Source of the DNA: Bipolaris cookei
Lineage: Eukaryota > Ascomycota > Dothideomycetes > Pleosporales > Pleosporaceae
DNA: 64,000 nucleotides
Assembly: GCA_002286855.1 (NCBI GenBank)
Contig: NRSV01000071.1
Location: 62,001-126,000 of the forward strand
Reading direction: 5' to 3'
Positions 35,970 to 47,615 of this stretch are shown here, in pieces (within the stretch, counting starts at the first letter, position 1; each line of letters starts with the position of its first letter). A program made the position numbers and the translations under genes. Under the pieces are notes generated by a model. It was not told the origin of the DNA and made no database searches. It was given only the letters and a program-made list of their open reading frames with translations.

Positions 35970-36950
35970 ATGCCACCTGCGAGCTCCTCCTTCACGCCTC
36001 TTAATGTCTCGGACGACATTGTGCCAGAATGGCTAGGGTCTTTCACCTTGGCAGCGCCCCCAAATACCGACCTCTGGAGAAAGCCTCCATCCGGTGATGT
36101 TTCAACCGCCCCGATACTTTACACAGCGCTGCGCAATCCTTTCATAGCCGCTGAGGTCACCGTGTCTGCTGATTGGGAGTTGGAATGGGATCAAGGGGGG
36201 TTGGTGATATTCGCGGGCACACCGCCAGGACAAATGGCGGCGAGACAAGCACAACAAGCAGCAGCAGTGGCGACAGCTGCAACAACAACAACAACAACAA
36301 CATCACCACCACCACCGCCAACAACAACAACAACAACAACAACCCTCGAGGTCCCCAACATTGCAGACATCTTGCTAGAAGACGACAACGCGACACAAAG
36401 ACCTGCGACGTCATCACTGCCTCAGACGTCGATAGCCAGCAACCTTCGAAACGTGGAACCATCATCCCCTAACCCGCCTGGTACCGGACCCCAGCTAGTA
36501 GTTGACATCCGCGGACCCCCACCCGCGTACCCAGTGGTGCAGCCGCCGGCCTCAAAATGGGTCAAGGTCGGCCTTGAATTCTGCAACAACGCCTGCCACG
36601 CGACATCGGTCGTAGCCAACTCTGACGGTGCCGACTGGTCGCTTTCGGCGCTCCCACCGCACCAGCAGCGGCGCTACGACCTGCGGGTCAAGATTGAGCG
36701 GATTGGCTATGCGCTTTGGGTATGGTACGAGGACGACCTGGTCGGCTGGAAGAAGTTGAGGGAGGTGACGTGGTTTTTCTGGGGCGTGGAGGATAAGGCG
36801 GTCAGGGTGGGCGTGTATGCCAGTCGCCCGGCCAATTTTGGCCTCAGCATGTTTGATGCCAGACGGGCGGCGGCTGGTGAGGGGGGTAATGATGGTAGGT
36901 TCCAGGCGAGGAATTTGTGTGTTGATTTTGAGGGTTTGGAGATTTTTTGA
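35970..36950 (+). CDS. DUF1349-like (concanavalin-fold) protein with poly-Thr insertion
   Basis: Single exon, 326 residues. No enzyme function is known for the family; DUF1349 proteins adopt a lectin-like beta-sandwich. The N-terminal half reads LYTALRNPFIAAEVTVSADW and ELEWDQGGLVIFAG. The C-terminal half reads KWVKVGLEFCNNACHATSV, DWSLSALPPHQQRRYDLRVK, ALWVWYEDDLVGWKKLREVT and VRVGVYASRPANFG. Between them lies a low-complexity insertion of about 115 residues with two Thr runs (7 and 8) split by a Pro run, encoded by ACA/ACC repeats at about 36280-36342. The frame is open upstream to 35901 with only a TTG, so ATG 35970 is used. It is convergent with erg1. Small and probably cytosolic, as I see no signal peptide. 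Confidence 0.8.
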   Translation: MPPASSSFTPLNVSDDIVPEWLGSFTLAAPPNTDLWRKPPSGDVSTAPILYTALRNPFIAAEVTVSADWELEWDQGGLVIFAGTPPGQMAARQAQQAAAVATAATTTTTTTSPPPPPTTTTTTTTLEVPNIADILLEDDNATQRPATSSLPQTSIASNLRNVEPSSPNPPGTGPQLVVDIRGPPPAYPVVQPPASKWVKVGLEFCNNACHATSVVANSDGADWSLSALPPHQQRRYDLRVKIERIGYALWVWYEDDLVGWKKLREVTWFFWGVEDKAVRVGVYASRPANFGLSMFDARRAAAGEGGNDGRFQARNLCVDFEGLEIF

Positions 36951-38112
36951 CAACGCACATTTTTGTTTGTCGGATTTCTTTTTTTTCTTTCTTTCTCCTC
37001 CTCTTCTTTCTTTTTCCTATTTCACAATTTTTTGGAGGTTTTCGGAAGGGGGAGGTTAAGCTAGGACAGGAGTTTTTGGAGGCTTCACACTGTTACAAAT
37101 CTCGGGGGTCTTTGAAGTTGTGGGATGAGGTTAAGTTTTTTTTTCTTTCCGTTTCATCTTTTTTAATGTACAAATTTAATGGGCTACGATGATACCATGT
37201 TATATATACTATACTATACTATATATTTATTACAAGTACAATAAGAGGTAGATTTGTCCAACTTGATTTCTCTCTCTCTCTCTCCCTATCTGTGTTTGTC
37301 TGTGAACAAAGAAAAAAAAACGTACTCCGGTGCACTTGCGTAAAACACTTCTACGCACACTGTTGTAGTGATTCATTCATTATTTCTCAACCTATTATAT
37401 TAAAATGAAAAGCAGACCAGATATCAAATCTATCCATTGCGAATTTCTATCTCCCCAGATGGTTAGTCGAGGGTCTGTTTCATGATCAAGATGATCTTGT
37501 CCAAGTGTGCTAGTTTGGATTGTACTTGTGATGTCGTACCCATCCGCGTTCAAGGACTCAGAGACGTATAGTATCGTGCTCTCATGGTATGTACAAACTA
37601 GTTTATTGTGAGATAATTTAACCCTTTTTTTCCCCACTGAATGAAAAAAAAAGTAGAGACTTTGATGGGGGAGGGAAGTGACGGTATATCCGACTTTGGG
37701 ATGAAATACTGAGTACTTGTGGTGAGTAGGGAGGTGAAAGATACATAGCTACGGAGATGGGGTAATGTCTGTTAGAGTAATTTGTCAGGTTGGTGTATAT
37801 TGTTTCGTTTCAAGCAGGGAAAGATGTTTTTTGTCAAGTATTATGGATTATGTACGAGGACTTAATCTTATTCATGCATACACAGACAAGTGCGTTTAGA
37901 ATCATACCGCAACGCATCAGCAGCAATATATACTTGAATGTCATACAAATTACGATTATATCATATCTAAAGAAAAAACCTACTACCTTCAACACCAGCT
38001 GTCCAGACGCCCAGGCGCCCGCATAAAGACATACAGCGAGTATCGTTCAAACAAAGAGGTATATACATGCGAAAAGAGATTCCATACACATTGCTCGTCG
38101 TTTTCGTCTTCA
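36951..38112. other. Convergent intergenic, DUF1349-like / erg1
   Basis: AT-rich 3' flanks with T-rich runs, an ACTAT/TATAC array at 37200-37227 and a (TC)n run at 37269-37285. No gene. Confidence 0.6.
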
Positions 38113-39709
38113 TTAGCTCTTCGCCTCGGCAATAATGTATGGACCGATAACACACACAGCCGTCCAAATCACCATTGTGCTTTCCACAATCAACGTCCAT
38201 GGGATCATATAAAAGGGAACCTCCATTAACCTGACATAGATGGCATACACAGCGACGTAGAAAAAGTGGTACACCAGCATCCAGGGATGGGTAATCAGAC
38301 CCGCCAACATGCCACTTGGCTCGGCAACGCTGGCACCGCCGCGTAAAAAGTACTTGAAGCATCCCTTCTTGATGAGTTCAAGGTAGATGTTGTTTGCGGC
38401 AAAGAGCGAGTAGAGGGCCATTGCTAGGATATTGATGACACTGGAGCCGTTCTTGCGTTGCCAGTGGAATTTTCCAAGGGCAGCGAGAACCGCCTCCGAG
38501 TCTTCGAGCGAGGGGATGTTGGCGGGGGAAAGCAGAGAAGAAAGAAGGACTACATCGTTAAAGGCGACCGTCATACCGCCGCCGGTAAGGGGATGGCGCA
38601 TGTTCATTGCGTCGCCGAGGATGATAAGCCCGGCCTGCTTCTGCGTGGAAGGAGGCAAGAAGGAGTTTGGCATGCTACGGAGCTTGCCTTCCTCGACTGC
38701 TTTGCGGAATGCGGGCTGCACGCATTCGGGAAGGCGGGGCAGTGCAACATTGAGCATGTGGTTCTTGATACCGCCGTTCTTGGGCGACGCCGAGGGCAAG
38801 TTCTCCGGTACATCGATGAGAATGCGCGTCTCGTGGGTGCCAATTTGGTAGATGAGGATCGGAGGTGCGTCGGTGAGAATGACGTGACCGTGGTTCGGGA
38901 CAGGAAGTTGGGCGTCTATCATCTCTAGACCCCAGAACTTGCTGCGGACCTGGGGCTGGTGAGGAATGTATTCTTTGCGAAACTTTGATGCATAGCCGTC
39001 GGCGACCAGCGTCACTGCACCAAAGAAGTAGTCTTGTTCGCCGTTGGTTTGACACGATACACCTACAACCTGGTTGGTGTGATCGCTCTTGACTAGCGAC
39101 GTGACTGTGGACTCGACAACAGTGACATTGGGCGTCGCCTTTGCCTTGGCGCGGAGCTTGGAGATGAAGCGGCCGTGGTGAAAAGAGCGACCCTCGGGTG
39201 CCTTTGAGGGCGCACCTTTAATCAGGTTATCGGGGTAGGGAATATGAGCCTGTTCCTTGTGGTACATGACCTGATAGCCATAGCAGGGAATGGCGTCAAT
39301 GCCATCGAAGCAATCTATAGTGTTTTGTTAGCATCCCACTCCCTGGTCGACACTGACAGTGCGTACCCCTCATGCCCAGCTTCTCGAGGGCATTTACACC
39401 GCCAGGTTGCAGCAGCTCGCCGACAATGCGGTCAGGCTCCTTGAGACTCTTTTCCAGCAGTATGACGCTTCTGCCCTGCTTGCCGAATGCGACGGCAGCG
39501 GCACAGCCCAGGATGCCGGCACCGACAATGACGACATCTGCCTCGTGGTGGATGTGCCGCCTTTGTTCGCGATAGTCTGTTGTGTCTATGGCTTGGGCCG
39601 TAGGCGCAATTTGTGTTGACGAGCCTCTTTTGCGCAGTTGTGGAGAATGTGTGGCGCTGACACCAGGCGGCAGCTCGGTGAGCTTGGTGCCAGAATACAT
39701 GGTGAGCAT
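38113..39709 (-). CDS. erg1: Squalene epoxidase (squalene monooxygenase)
   Basis: An ER flavoenzyme converting squalene to 2,3-oxidosqualene in ergosterol synthesis; the target of allylamines such as terbinafine. Exons are 39709-39367 and 39314-38113, 514 residues. The FAD-binding start is ADVVIVGAGILGCAAAVAF (GxGxxG). The signature DRIVGELLQPGGVNALEKLG and the second FAD motif LIILGDAMNMRHPLTGGGMT (GD) are present, together with VAFNDVVLLSSLL. The C-terminus has two hydrophobic helices (about 430-510) for membrane attachment. The intron 39315-39366 splits the Asp codon in GMRDCFDGIDAIPCYGYQ. The N-terminal 55 residues are hydrophilic and variable. The start is the first ATG of the open frame with a matching product; upstream in-frame sequence lacks conserved content. 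Confidence 0.96.
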
Positions 39710-40660
39710 GGCTGCGATTATTATGGGCCGGGACGAGGGCCCAGCTGAAAGCGTTGGTGGTGGGTGACGGCGGTGGAGGCTACGATAACAAAACAAGCAA
39801 GCAAACAAGAGTGTTGGGCTCGAGGCAGGTGATTTGGACAGCCAAAAGCAACAAGACCAGGAAGAATAGGGCCAGAAGACGTGGGGAAAAAGTCGTAAAT
39901 AATTAGAGGCGGGCAAACACGAGATGCGAGGGCACAAAAGCTGTCAGTGTCCGGCTGATTTTACTCGTCACTGTCTTAATTCCTGGGCGTGGCGAACCTA
40001 CGATCTTAAGCGTCGATGTCAACGACAGGGATCGCCTTCACCGCCTCGTCCTTTCTGCCAGGGGCTGCGGTTCCTGCACGCCTATTGGCCAGCATGGCGT
40101 GAACATGGCCTCACCCGCAAAACTGACTTGGCCTCACACCATCATCGTCTTTTTAGCAGTCATACGGTGAGTGGCTAGGAAATAGGACTGGCAGCCTTAG
40201 GAACCATCCTGCACAACACTCATGCATATGTATGTACGTCAGAATTTTTATGGTACAAGGCTGCTACAGTGAATCCTGTGAAGCAACTCATCCGATTACT
40301 TATCGATACTAATACATATTACCAACAAAAACCAACCATGACTTGTACAAGTCAACCTACAATACATATGTAATAAACAATCCGAAGAGAATAGTAAACT
40401 GAAAACCCCATGTCGTGTCATGGTAAACAAAACCCTTTTGCCTAGAAAGTAGGCATAACACTCGTCACCGTACGTATCTTTTTTTCGCCTGTGCGATCCC
40501 CAAATTCCGATTTCCCAAGCCGCATGAATATCCAGAGTTCCACCGTCCTAGTTGAAGAAGAAAAGAAAAGCATCCTGGGTCCATCCGAGGCCCATGTTGT
40601 CTTGCAGCTACAGCTCCGGCCATGTCTTGCTATTGACGCTGGCATGCATATCCATCAATC
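39710..40660. other. Intergenic, erg1 upstream / membrane-protein gene 3' flank
   Basis: About 950 bases including the erg1 promoter. AT-rich from 40200 to 40440. No gene recognised. Confidence 0.5.
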
Positions 40661-42116
40661 TCAAAACGCAATCCCGGGTTGCCTGGAAACCACAGGCGAC
40701 GTCAAGGGCGTGTCGACCTCGATAATGACCGATCGTCTGTCTAGCGTGTGCTGCATCGTCTCAACAGACTGCGCCGGCCCAATATGCGAGTTGCGGTAGT
40801 AGGCCTCGTAGAACTCGCTTAACCGTGAGTCCATTGCCCCTGATTGCCCAGACGCAACAAGATTCGACTGTCGAGCTTGTGATTCGCCATCGCTGATAAT
40901 AGACCCCAGGATCGACGTATGCCCAGACATGGCCGTCGAAGACTCGGATAGTGGCCGTTCCCTCGCCAATCTTTCCGTCTCTTGTCCTTGCATACTACTA
41001 TGTTCCGAAGTATGGTACACTACCCCGAATGCGCTCAGTCCCATCTGGCTGTTGTTGTTGCTGCTGCTGCTGTACATGCTGCTCGCATCGCTTCCTCCTT
41101 CACAGTAGGGATGGTATGCGCGCGGTTGGAGTCTGGCGGGGACAGCAGATGACGAATATTGTGCAGGCTCAGAGTCTTTGGTCAAAAGTTAGGGAGGGCC
41201 CAATATAGTATGTAACTACCAAATTGCTAAAATACAAAAAAATCAACGCACCAGGGAGCAAGCTACCTACTCGGCTCGTGAACCTGCACGCGAGGGTATC
41301 CATTCTCAGGCGATGGCGATCGGGATTCTTTCCTTAGCGCATGGTCCGGGAGCGTTGGCAGCTGAGTAGTAGGAGGGTTGTAAGGCGATTGGCCCGGAGG
41401 CGGGTCATATGCCATGGCATCGGAAAGTCGGAAGTTGTCATTGTCGTGCTCGTAAGAACCAAATGTCGTAGATGGGGGTTCGCGAGGAGGAGCACCTGGT
41501 GACGGAGGGACTTGAAGCGACATGTCGACCATGTGGTTGTGTCTTCCGCTGAGTTCAGCCTCGGAGGGACGGAGCTTCATGGCTGGGGGTGATGGACGGC
41601 GAGTAGAATCGTTGGCGGCACTGAGGTTCAGACTGAGCGTGCTGTTGTTGTTGGACTGGCCCTTCATGAGTGGCGAGCTGGCGCTGGCTCCAACCAAAGT
41701 GCTGTTGCTCATAGCTGCCGGGTGATTGCTAATTATGGATCCTGCCCTCGATGTAGGGCGCGACTGAGCAACACCCGCATAAAAACCTGCCTCGATGGCC
41801 CGTATACCAAACAAATCTCCCTCATCCTTCTCACGTTGGTTTAGCTCGACGGTGTCCTCCTTGGGACCAGCTTCAAGTTCGGCCTTGGTCGCCTTCTTTA
41901 ACCTGTTTCCATCGTAAGCTACTGCAAGGTTACTTTGTTCGCTCGACGTACCTCCGTCGGTTGTATAGCACCTTGATGAATCCAGCAATGATGGTAATGA
42001 CGAGCAAGCTCATAAATATGACACTGACACGAATCAGTCTTGTTTTGTCAGCCGGTGTGTACGGCAACTTACACGTATTTGTATGTCAAGTCAAGGTCTC
42101 CAAACCAGTTCGCCAT
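40661..42116 (-). CDS. Single-pass membrane protein with disordered tail, function unknown
   Basis: Not recognised as a named family. Exons are 42116-42073, 42023-41952, 41902-41271 and 41175-40661; all junctions close to one 420-residue frame. A short outside segment MANWFGDLDLTYKY leads into one membrane helix VVIFMSLLVITIIAGFIKVL. A basic stop-transfer NRRRLKKATK follows, then about 380 residues of Ser/Pro/Asn-rich tail. This has PPSPGAPPREPPS, a DQ/QS-rich stretch, Ser and Asn runs (SSMYSSSSNNNSQ) and an ending that includes EFYEAYYRNS. The topology (N-out, C-in) follows from the positive-inside rule. Because the first two exons are tiny, the N-terminus rests on splice signals and the open helix. 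It could be a cell-surface sensor or septal/cortical scaffold, but nothing in the sequence decides this. Confidence 0.7.
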
Positions 42117-44887
42117 CGTGATTGGGGTAGCGGACAGTGGTGTCCAAAACAGGGTATCGTAGGAAAAGTAGTCTTCTGGGGTTGGCGATGTACGGATGAC
42201 AATCTCCAAGATAGTATTCCAATGGCCCGATGCTCGAAGTGTGGTGACGATCCAAATTAGGAGAGGATGTGCGTTCTTTCCTGATTAGTTGTAGGGTTGT
42301 TTTGTCTTGCAGTCAAACGAGGGGTGGGCGAAGATGCAGAATATGTGCAATCGGAATACACAGTATAGACAATATAGTTATGACAAACGAAAGGACGTGT
42401 GATGGAAGCAAACCCACACCAGTAATGATCGTATCGGGGAAGCAAACTCCTGAAAAACCAAAGCTAGACGAAGGAGCGAGGAGGGAAGGGGGGATAAATG
42501 AGGGTAGTCGGTCCAGAAGGGATCGCTGTCTACCTGGGCGATTTGGCGCCATCCGTACCTACATCCGGCGTGGGCACACATGCTTTGGGATCTAAAAGCG
42601 GAGTAAGGAACTCGGGTGTTAATGCCTGCCCGCAAAAGAGACCGTCAGTCGCCAATCACCGACAAGGCGCTGCCAGGAAAAGAAGTTTCACGCATATGCG
42701 CTAAGGATATTGGCTGTGAAGTAGCCGTTACCCATGCGAAGGCAGACCTGCCCCGAAGTCAGTGCTCCCAAGGATCCGGCAGCGCTCTTGATTGATGGCA
42801 ATCTGGGCGCTCGTAAGATCCTACCTATTGGTGGTCAGCCGGCCCAAGTTCCACCTGCACTGTCCGGGCGACTGCTTGCTTGCTTTCCTTCACATAGAGC
42901 CGTATGGTGCTGAAGCGCCGGGAATGGCGCAACAAACGGCTGCGGGCGCAACAGATGGAGTCCGCTGGCGAGCAGCCCAACATGGACATCTGGCCCAGGC
43001 CTTAGAGGGGGATGGGGGCAAAGCGACAAAAGCGTGATAATGGGCATGCTGGGCCGTCGTGTGCCGCGTAAAAATGCCGACAAGCACCAAAATAGCTGAC
43101 GGTCAGGCCGCCGAGACCGCTCCACTTTTTAGTGCTTGGCAGGAGAGGGCGCCCGAAAGTGGCTAAGGCACGGGCGCTAATGGCCCCTGCGCCTTTCTTT
43201 TTGCGGCTCCATCACCCCAATACCCATGCCAAAGCCAATGCCCATGTCCATACTCGCCAGCCATCACATGCTTTTCTCAATCCTTTCTCTCGTTTCTCTC
43301 ACCCTCTGGCGCTCTCGCCACAGCTCTTTGCTCGTCTCCCGAAGTCGCCCCGCCACTGCCTGCAACCTCCCGGCTCGCTCGGCAGTCATGGTGAGATTCT
43401 CGACTGTGGCCTGTGGCCTACTACTGCTACGCGTACATATCATGTCCACAGAGTACAAGGTGCCTTTAACCGTTGACCCTTTCCCCATCCCACGCCATGG
43501 TTTGTGGACGCACATGATGCAAAAGGCGCAAAGCCACTGCCCTGTTACAAGCCCAAATCGCTAGAGGCGTGTCGCACTACGATGCAACAGGCTCAGGGCC
43601 GGCCAAACGAAACACCTATAACTCGCTTCTGACTCTGCGCGCTCAGTCGCGCAGACTGTGCCGCTTTCGACGGCGACGGCAAAGCGACGACCCACTGCGC
43701 AGCCATTCCGGGCGAGGGCTGCAGTTCCCCATGTCGCCGCCAGCGCCTCAACAGAATCGTCATGACAAGTTCCTTTATCGCACGGCCAACGTGCTAGTAT
43801 ATGCCAACAGGCGTCATCTGCCACCTTGGGTTTCAGTTGCTATGTCCCATGTCTACTTGAATGGCACCGTGGCCGCTGTGACAGGGGATACGATTACTTG
43901 TTTACATAAGTACTCTCGTACAGACAGTCTCGTTCCCCTGCTTAAGCTCGGCTACTGGCGCCTCTGCGGTCGTGTTCCCCTATAACCTCGTACTTGTTCG
44001 CGTCAGCAACAGCGGTGGCCCGGTAGCGTGGCCCGAAGCCGCACACTGTGATTTCTTTCCATGACGCCACAACGTGGCCAATGCAATGCATCGAGATTAC
44101 AGGTCGTAATGCCATGGACTCGAAGGGCTTCTCTACTGAACCTACACCGCACGCCGCTTTTCGCTATTGTTGTCTTCCGCCAAGCTATCACTAGACGAGA
44201 GTTTAGCGCAGTTCCCACCAAGGAAACCGATAGTAACGCATTTTCTAGTGAAGACCTAGTAGCAACTCTCTTTCGGCAGCATTAGCAGTAATTTCGCTAC
44301 AATAAACTTAACATGGCTCTTCTTCGGAAAAAGAAACTTACTGTGCAGGACCAAGTCAACAGTTGGCTTGTTAGAGTTGTGTTGTTTGTACCTACGAACA
44401 AGGAAGTGACCCTGTGCCCTGCGGCTTTCCTCCATAGCACAGTCAGCAAAACCACAAAGATCCACAGGGTTGTCAGTAGTTTGTCTCTTCCGCTCCTGGC
44501 TACACTTTTCTTATTTGAACATCATGATCCCGCCTCATGACAAGCAAATGCAAATCATTCAACAACGCCGTGAAAGTATTCCTGTATGAATATGAGGGTT
44601 GTACCTTCTCCATGGTTACGGGCAGCGCACACCCACATAGGCTCGTCAAGTGCGAGGCCAAAGTACTGCATCGGCTACATGCAAAATCAAAGTATTTTTT
44701 TAATGATGTTAGGTGTGCAGATGAGCGCTGCCAGGCGACACTCTTATCGCGTGTAAATTGAAAACATCGCTGGACCCTTGTACTGCAGGCAATTGCGATG
44801 TATGCCGTCATTGGGCTTGCAGCTAGTGGCTGCCATCGACCGCACGCCACATCCGCCCCCGCATTAAGTCAGCTTTACAATCCCATC
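42117..44887. other. 2.8 kb divergent intergenic, membrane protein / Nudix
   Basis: Unique sequence with scattered open frames under 140 codons, none recognisable. No transposon termini or RNA genes seen. Confidence 0.45.
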
Positions 44888-45803
44888 ATGGCTTCAGTCA
44901 ACAGTGTACCGAGGAAGCCAAAGATTATCAAGATTGAGCCGCTGGAAAACAAGGACGCAAAGTGGGCCACATTTATCAAGTACGTAGCTAAATCGTCGTC
45001 CTTGGCGCACTGGCATTGAATCTATCCCTAGGACTACCTACACTGATCCCGAAGGCGTTGAGCGCACTTGGGAGTCTGGCGAGCGTCTTACGCGGCCCAA
45101 GGGTACTGATATTGACGGCGTCGGTGTTGCGGCCATTCTTCAAGATCCTGCAAAGCCAAACGACGAACCGCGCATCGTCCTCCAAAAGCAATGGCGCCCA
45201 CCAGTCAACGCCATAGTCATCGAGGTTCCAGCCGGTCTCATGGATCCTGGTGAGAGTGCTGAAACGTGTGCGCTTCGCGAGCTCAAAGAAGAGACGGGCT
45301 ATATTGGTGAACTAGTCAAAGACCAAACCGTAAGTTATGTTTCTCGCGTACTGACAGGAAGACATGCTGATCTTCTACTCCCATCACTAGTTTCAAATCA
45401 GCCCTGTCATGTTCAACGGTAAGTCGTATATAGCAAGATTACCCAAGTCGATACACTGGCATTCTTGCTGCATTTCTCGCCTCAAGGCTCAGCATGAGAA
45501 CTAATATACAAGGGAGCCATCCATGCTGTTCCGTGTCTCCACTAACTGAACACCCGCACAGATCCAGGTTTTTGCAATACCAACTTGAGAATGATCCACG
45601 TTACTGTCGATTTGTCTCTTCCAGAGAATCGCAATCCACAGCCGAGCCTTGAGGATAACGAATTCATTGAAACATTCTCGGTCCCACTGAAAAGTCTATG
45701 GGACGAGTGCATTGCTCTTGAAAAAGAAGGATACGCCATCGATGCAAGAGTCGGCACTTTGGCAGAAGGGATAGAGTTTGCGAAGCGATGGAAGTTTACG
45801 TAG
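44888..45803 (+). CDS. ysa1: ADP-ribose pyrophosphatase, Nudix hydrolase
   Basis: Hydrolyses ADP-ribose and related nucleotide sugars to AMP and ribose-5-phosphate (Ysa1/NUDT5 type). Exons are 44888-44979, 45032-45329, 45391-45418 and 45562-45803, 219 residues. The Nudix box GX5EX7REUXEEXGU is intact at residues 99-121 (GLMDPGESAETCA, then LRELKEETGY). Upstream VLQKQWRPPVNAIVIEVPAG is the usual Ysa1 lead-in strand with the substrate-contacting Arg-Pro. Exon 3 is only 28 nt. ATG 44888 is chosen because the protein then begins MASVNSVPRKPKIIKIEPLE like its relatives. An in-frame ATG at 44798 would add 30 residues with few acidic residues and could make a mitochondrial leader (inference). Confidence 0.93.
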
Positions 45804-46282
45804 TCCAATATACAGCCAGGGATCTGGGGTGGGATGAACCGATAGTAATCGCAGGGGTATCGTGGTTCAGCCTTTGATATGACATGTGTCTAGCGGAAGA
45901 CCCTGCCTGTATATATGCATGTGATACCCCAGGTCCGAAACGCTAGACCCTGGGCAGCTACTGGTGAGGTGGTCATTCTCAGTGCCGACTCGGATGTTCT
46001 TGACTGGTTGTACAACAGTGATTAGTTACTTAAGGATTTATAAAAATATTCAACGTCATTTTCAGGCACACTATCTTTTTTTCAGCTGCATTTCTGCATC
46101 ATATCCACGGCTGTATTCCTGGCAGAATTTCTTCCACTGTTAAGTTGTAGCACTGCGCCACAGCGTTCAAAGGCGCGTGCACCAACTCTAAGGGGTTTTT
46201 GCACAATGCGCACCTCATGCTTCATGACCATCAATTCCAAGCTCAAGATACGGGTTGCAGTCCTCCTAACTCTACATCAACC
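45804..46282. other. Convergent intergenic, Nudix / GTPase
   Basis: 3' flanks of two convergent genes. No further features. Confidence 0.5.
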
Positions 46283-47055
46283 CTAAGTAATACGCTTGAG
46301 TAACCTCATGACGGATCCCCCTTCCTCTGTTGCCCCGTCTGTCTTATCCCTCTGATCCATACGCCTCGCTCTTGCTATACTGTCAACTAGCGCCTTGACC
46401 ACCTCCTCTACTTCACTCCGCTCGTTCGCAGTGATTTCAAAATGCTTCGAGCCCTGACTACTCGCCCACTGCTCGGCCATGTTTTTATCCACTTGACGTT
46501 TCGATGCATCCTCACCAACGATGACATCGCGCTTGTTGCCAACAAGCACGCATCCAAAGCGCTTTTTGGTCACATGACCATCTACCTCTTTAGTACCAAC
46601 ATCATCTCGACATGTCCAAGCATAAAGATAGAACTTATGAATCACGCTGGCAAAAGACAAGTTACAAGTGATGTCGTACAATAGGACTATACCGTCTGCA
46701 GTGCGGAGGTATTCATCGATTATCTTGCGGTATGAGGGCACAATGGGTCCCGTGAGATCCAAGTCTATGAAGGAGAGGGTGAAGGAGGCACCCGAGTGCG
46801 AGATGCAGCGGGATAAGGGCATGGACGAGACGGCGGAGTGCGAGATGAAATGTGTACCCTGGAGGAACTGGTATGGGCAAGTCAAAAAACAATCATCAAA
46901 AGAGAGAGGAAGGTTGCGCGGGCAGTAGGTCACGTGCTGTGGTGTTGGACAAGAAAAGGGTGATGATTTACCATGTCGATGAAACATGTCTTGCCAACTT
47001 GAGACTGGCCAAGCACGACGATGCTGAGTAACTCGGACTTTTTCGAGCGCAGCAT
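46283..47055 (-). CDS. Divergent Ras-like small GTPase
   Basis: Exons are 47055-46972 and 46867-46283, 222 residues. Exon 1 encodes MLRSKKSELLSIVVLGQSQVGKTC, with an intact P-loop (GQSQVGKT, G1). Without splicing the frame around this exon reads as unrelated sequence, so the 104-nt intron is essential. G3 is FIDLDLTGPIVPSY: the DxxG is kept, but the catalytic Gln position (GQ in most Ras proteins) is Pro. G4 is LVGNKRD (NKxD, intact). G5 is weak (EITANERSE instead of SAK). The segment IIDEYLRTADGIVLLYDIT is typical of Ras-family helix 2 and strand 4. The C-terminus ends RLLKRIT without a CaaX box, so no prenylation is predicted. The family within Ras/Rab/Rho is unclear. Confidence 0.8.
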
Positions 47056-47615
47056 TATGGAATGGAGTGGGGCCTGGATGGAGTGGAATGGTAGGGATAT
47101 GAGATGGCCGCGTTGGCATGAGAACGACTGATGTTATAGTGATTGTCAAGGTGCAGAAGCAGGCGCTAAACTACATTGGAAACATCATTAATAATTCTAT
47201 CGATACAACTATAGCCGGTTCATTTCTAGGCATTTGTACAAGAAAGAATAAAGGCATGTATATGTAGATTTGGTGTGTATACTGGCTAGCTATGAGTAGT
47301 AGCAGGGTTTTCAGCTTTAGATGCTCTAACAACGATTGTGGACCCAAGTGTCAGCACTAGGTAAGGAAGTAGATTTCCAAGACTAGGCAGTGTCTGAATA
47401 TGACGTCTGTGCCGTCACAGGTTGATAGAAGTCTTGTGTATTAATTTCTTGTCGCTGTATTGCGGAATCACACGATGGTGAAGACAAAGAAATAAATAGA
47501 GGTCTGGATAAATACTAAAAGATCAATTAGTAGCTAGTACAGCATTTCCAATCAATATCTGGATTTCAAGACTTAATAACTCAATTCTTATACTACAATC
47601 ACTCCTTTAGACACT
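47056..47615. other. Divergent intergenic, GTPase / small secreted protein
   Basis: AT-rich 560 bases that serve as the promoter for both flanking genes. No other content recognised. Confidence 0.5.

Noticed and set aside
43569..43985. 138-codon open frame in the 2.8-kb gap upstream of the Nudix gene
   Set aside because: Arg-rich start, no recognisable domain, and no splice partners.
46868..47149. Continuous 288-codon reading of the GTPase locus from 47149
   Set aside because: Its N-terminal third reads exon 1 in the wrong frame and translates the intron; the spliced model recovers the P-loop.
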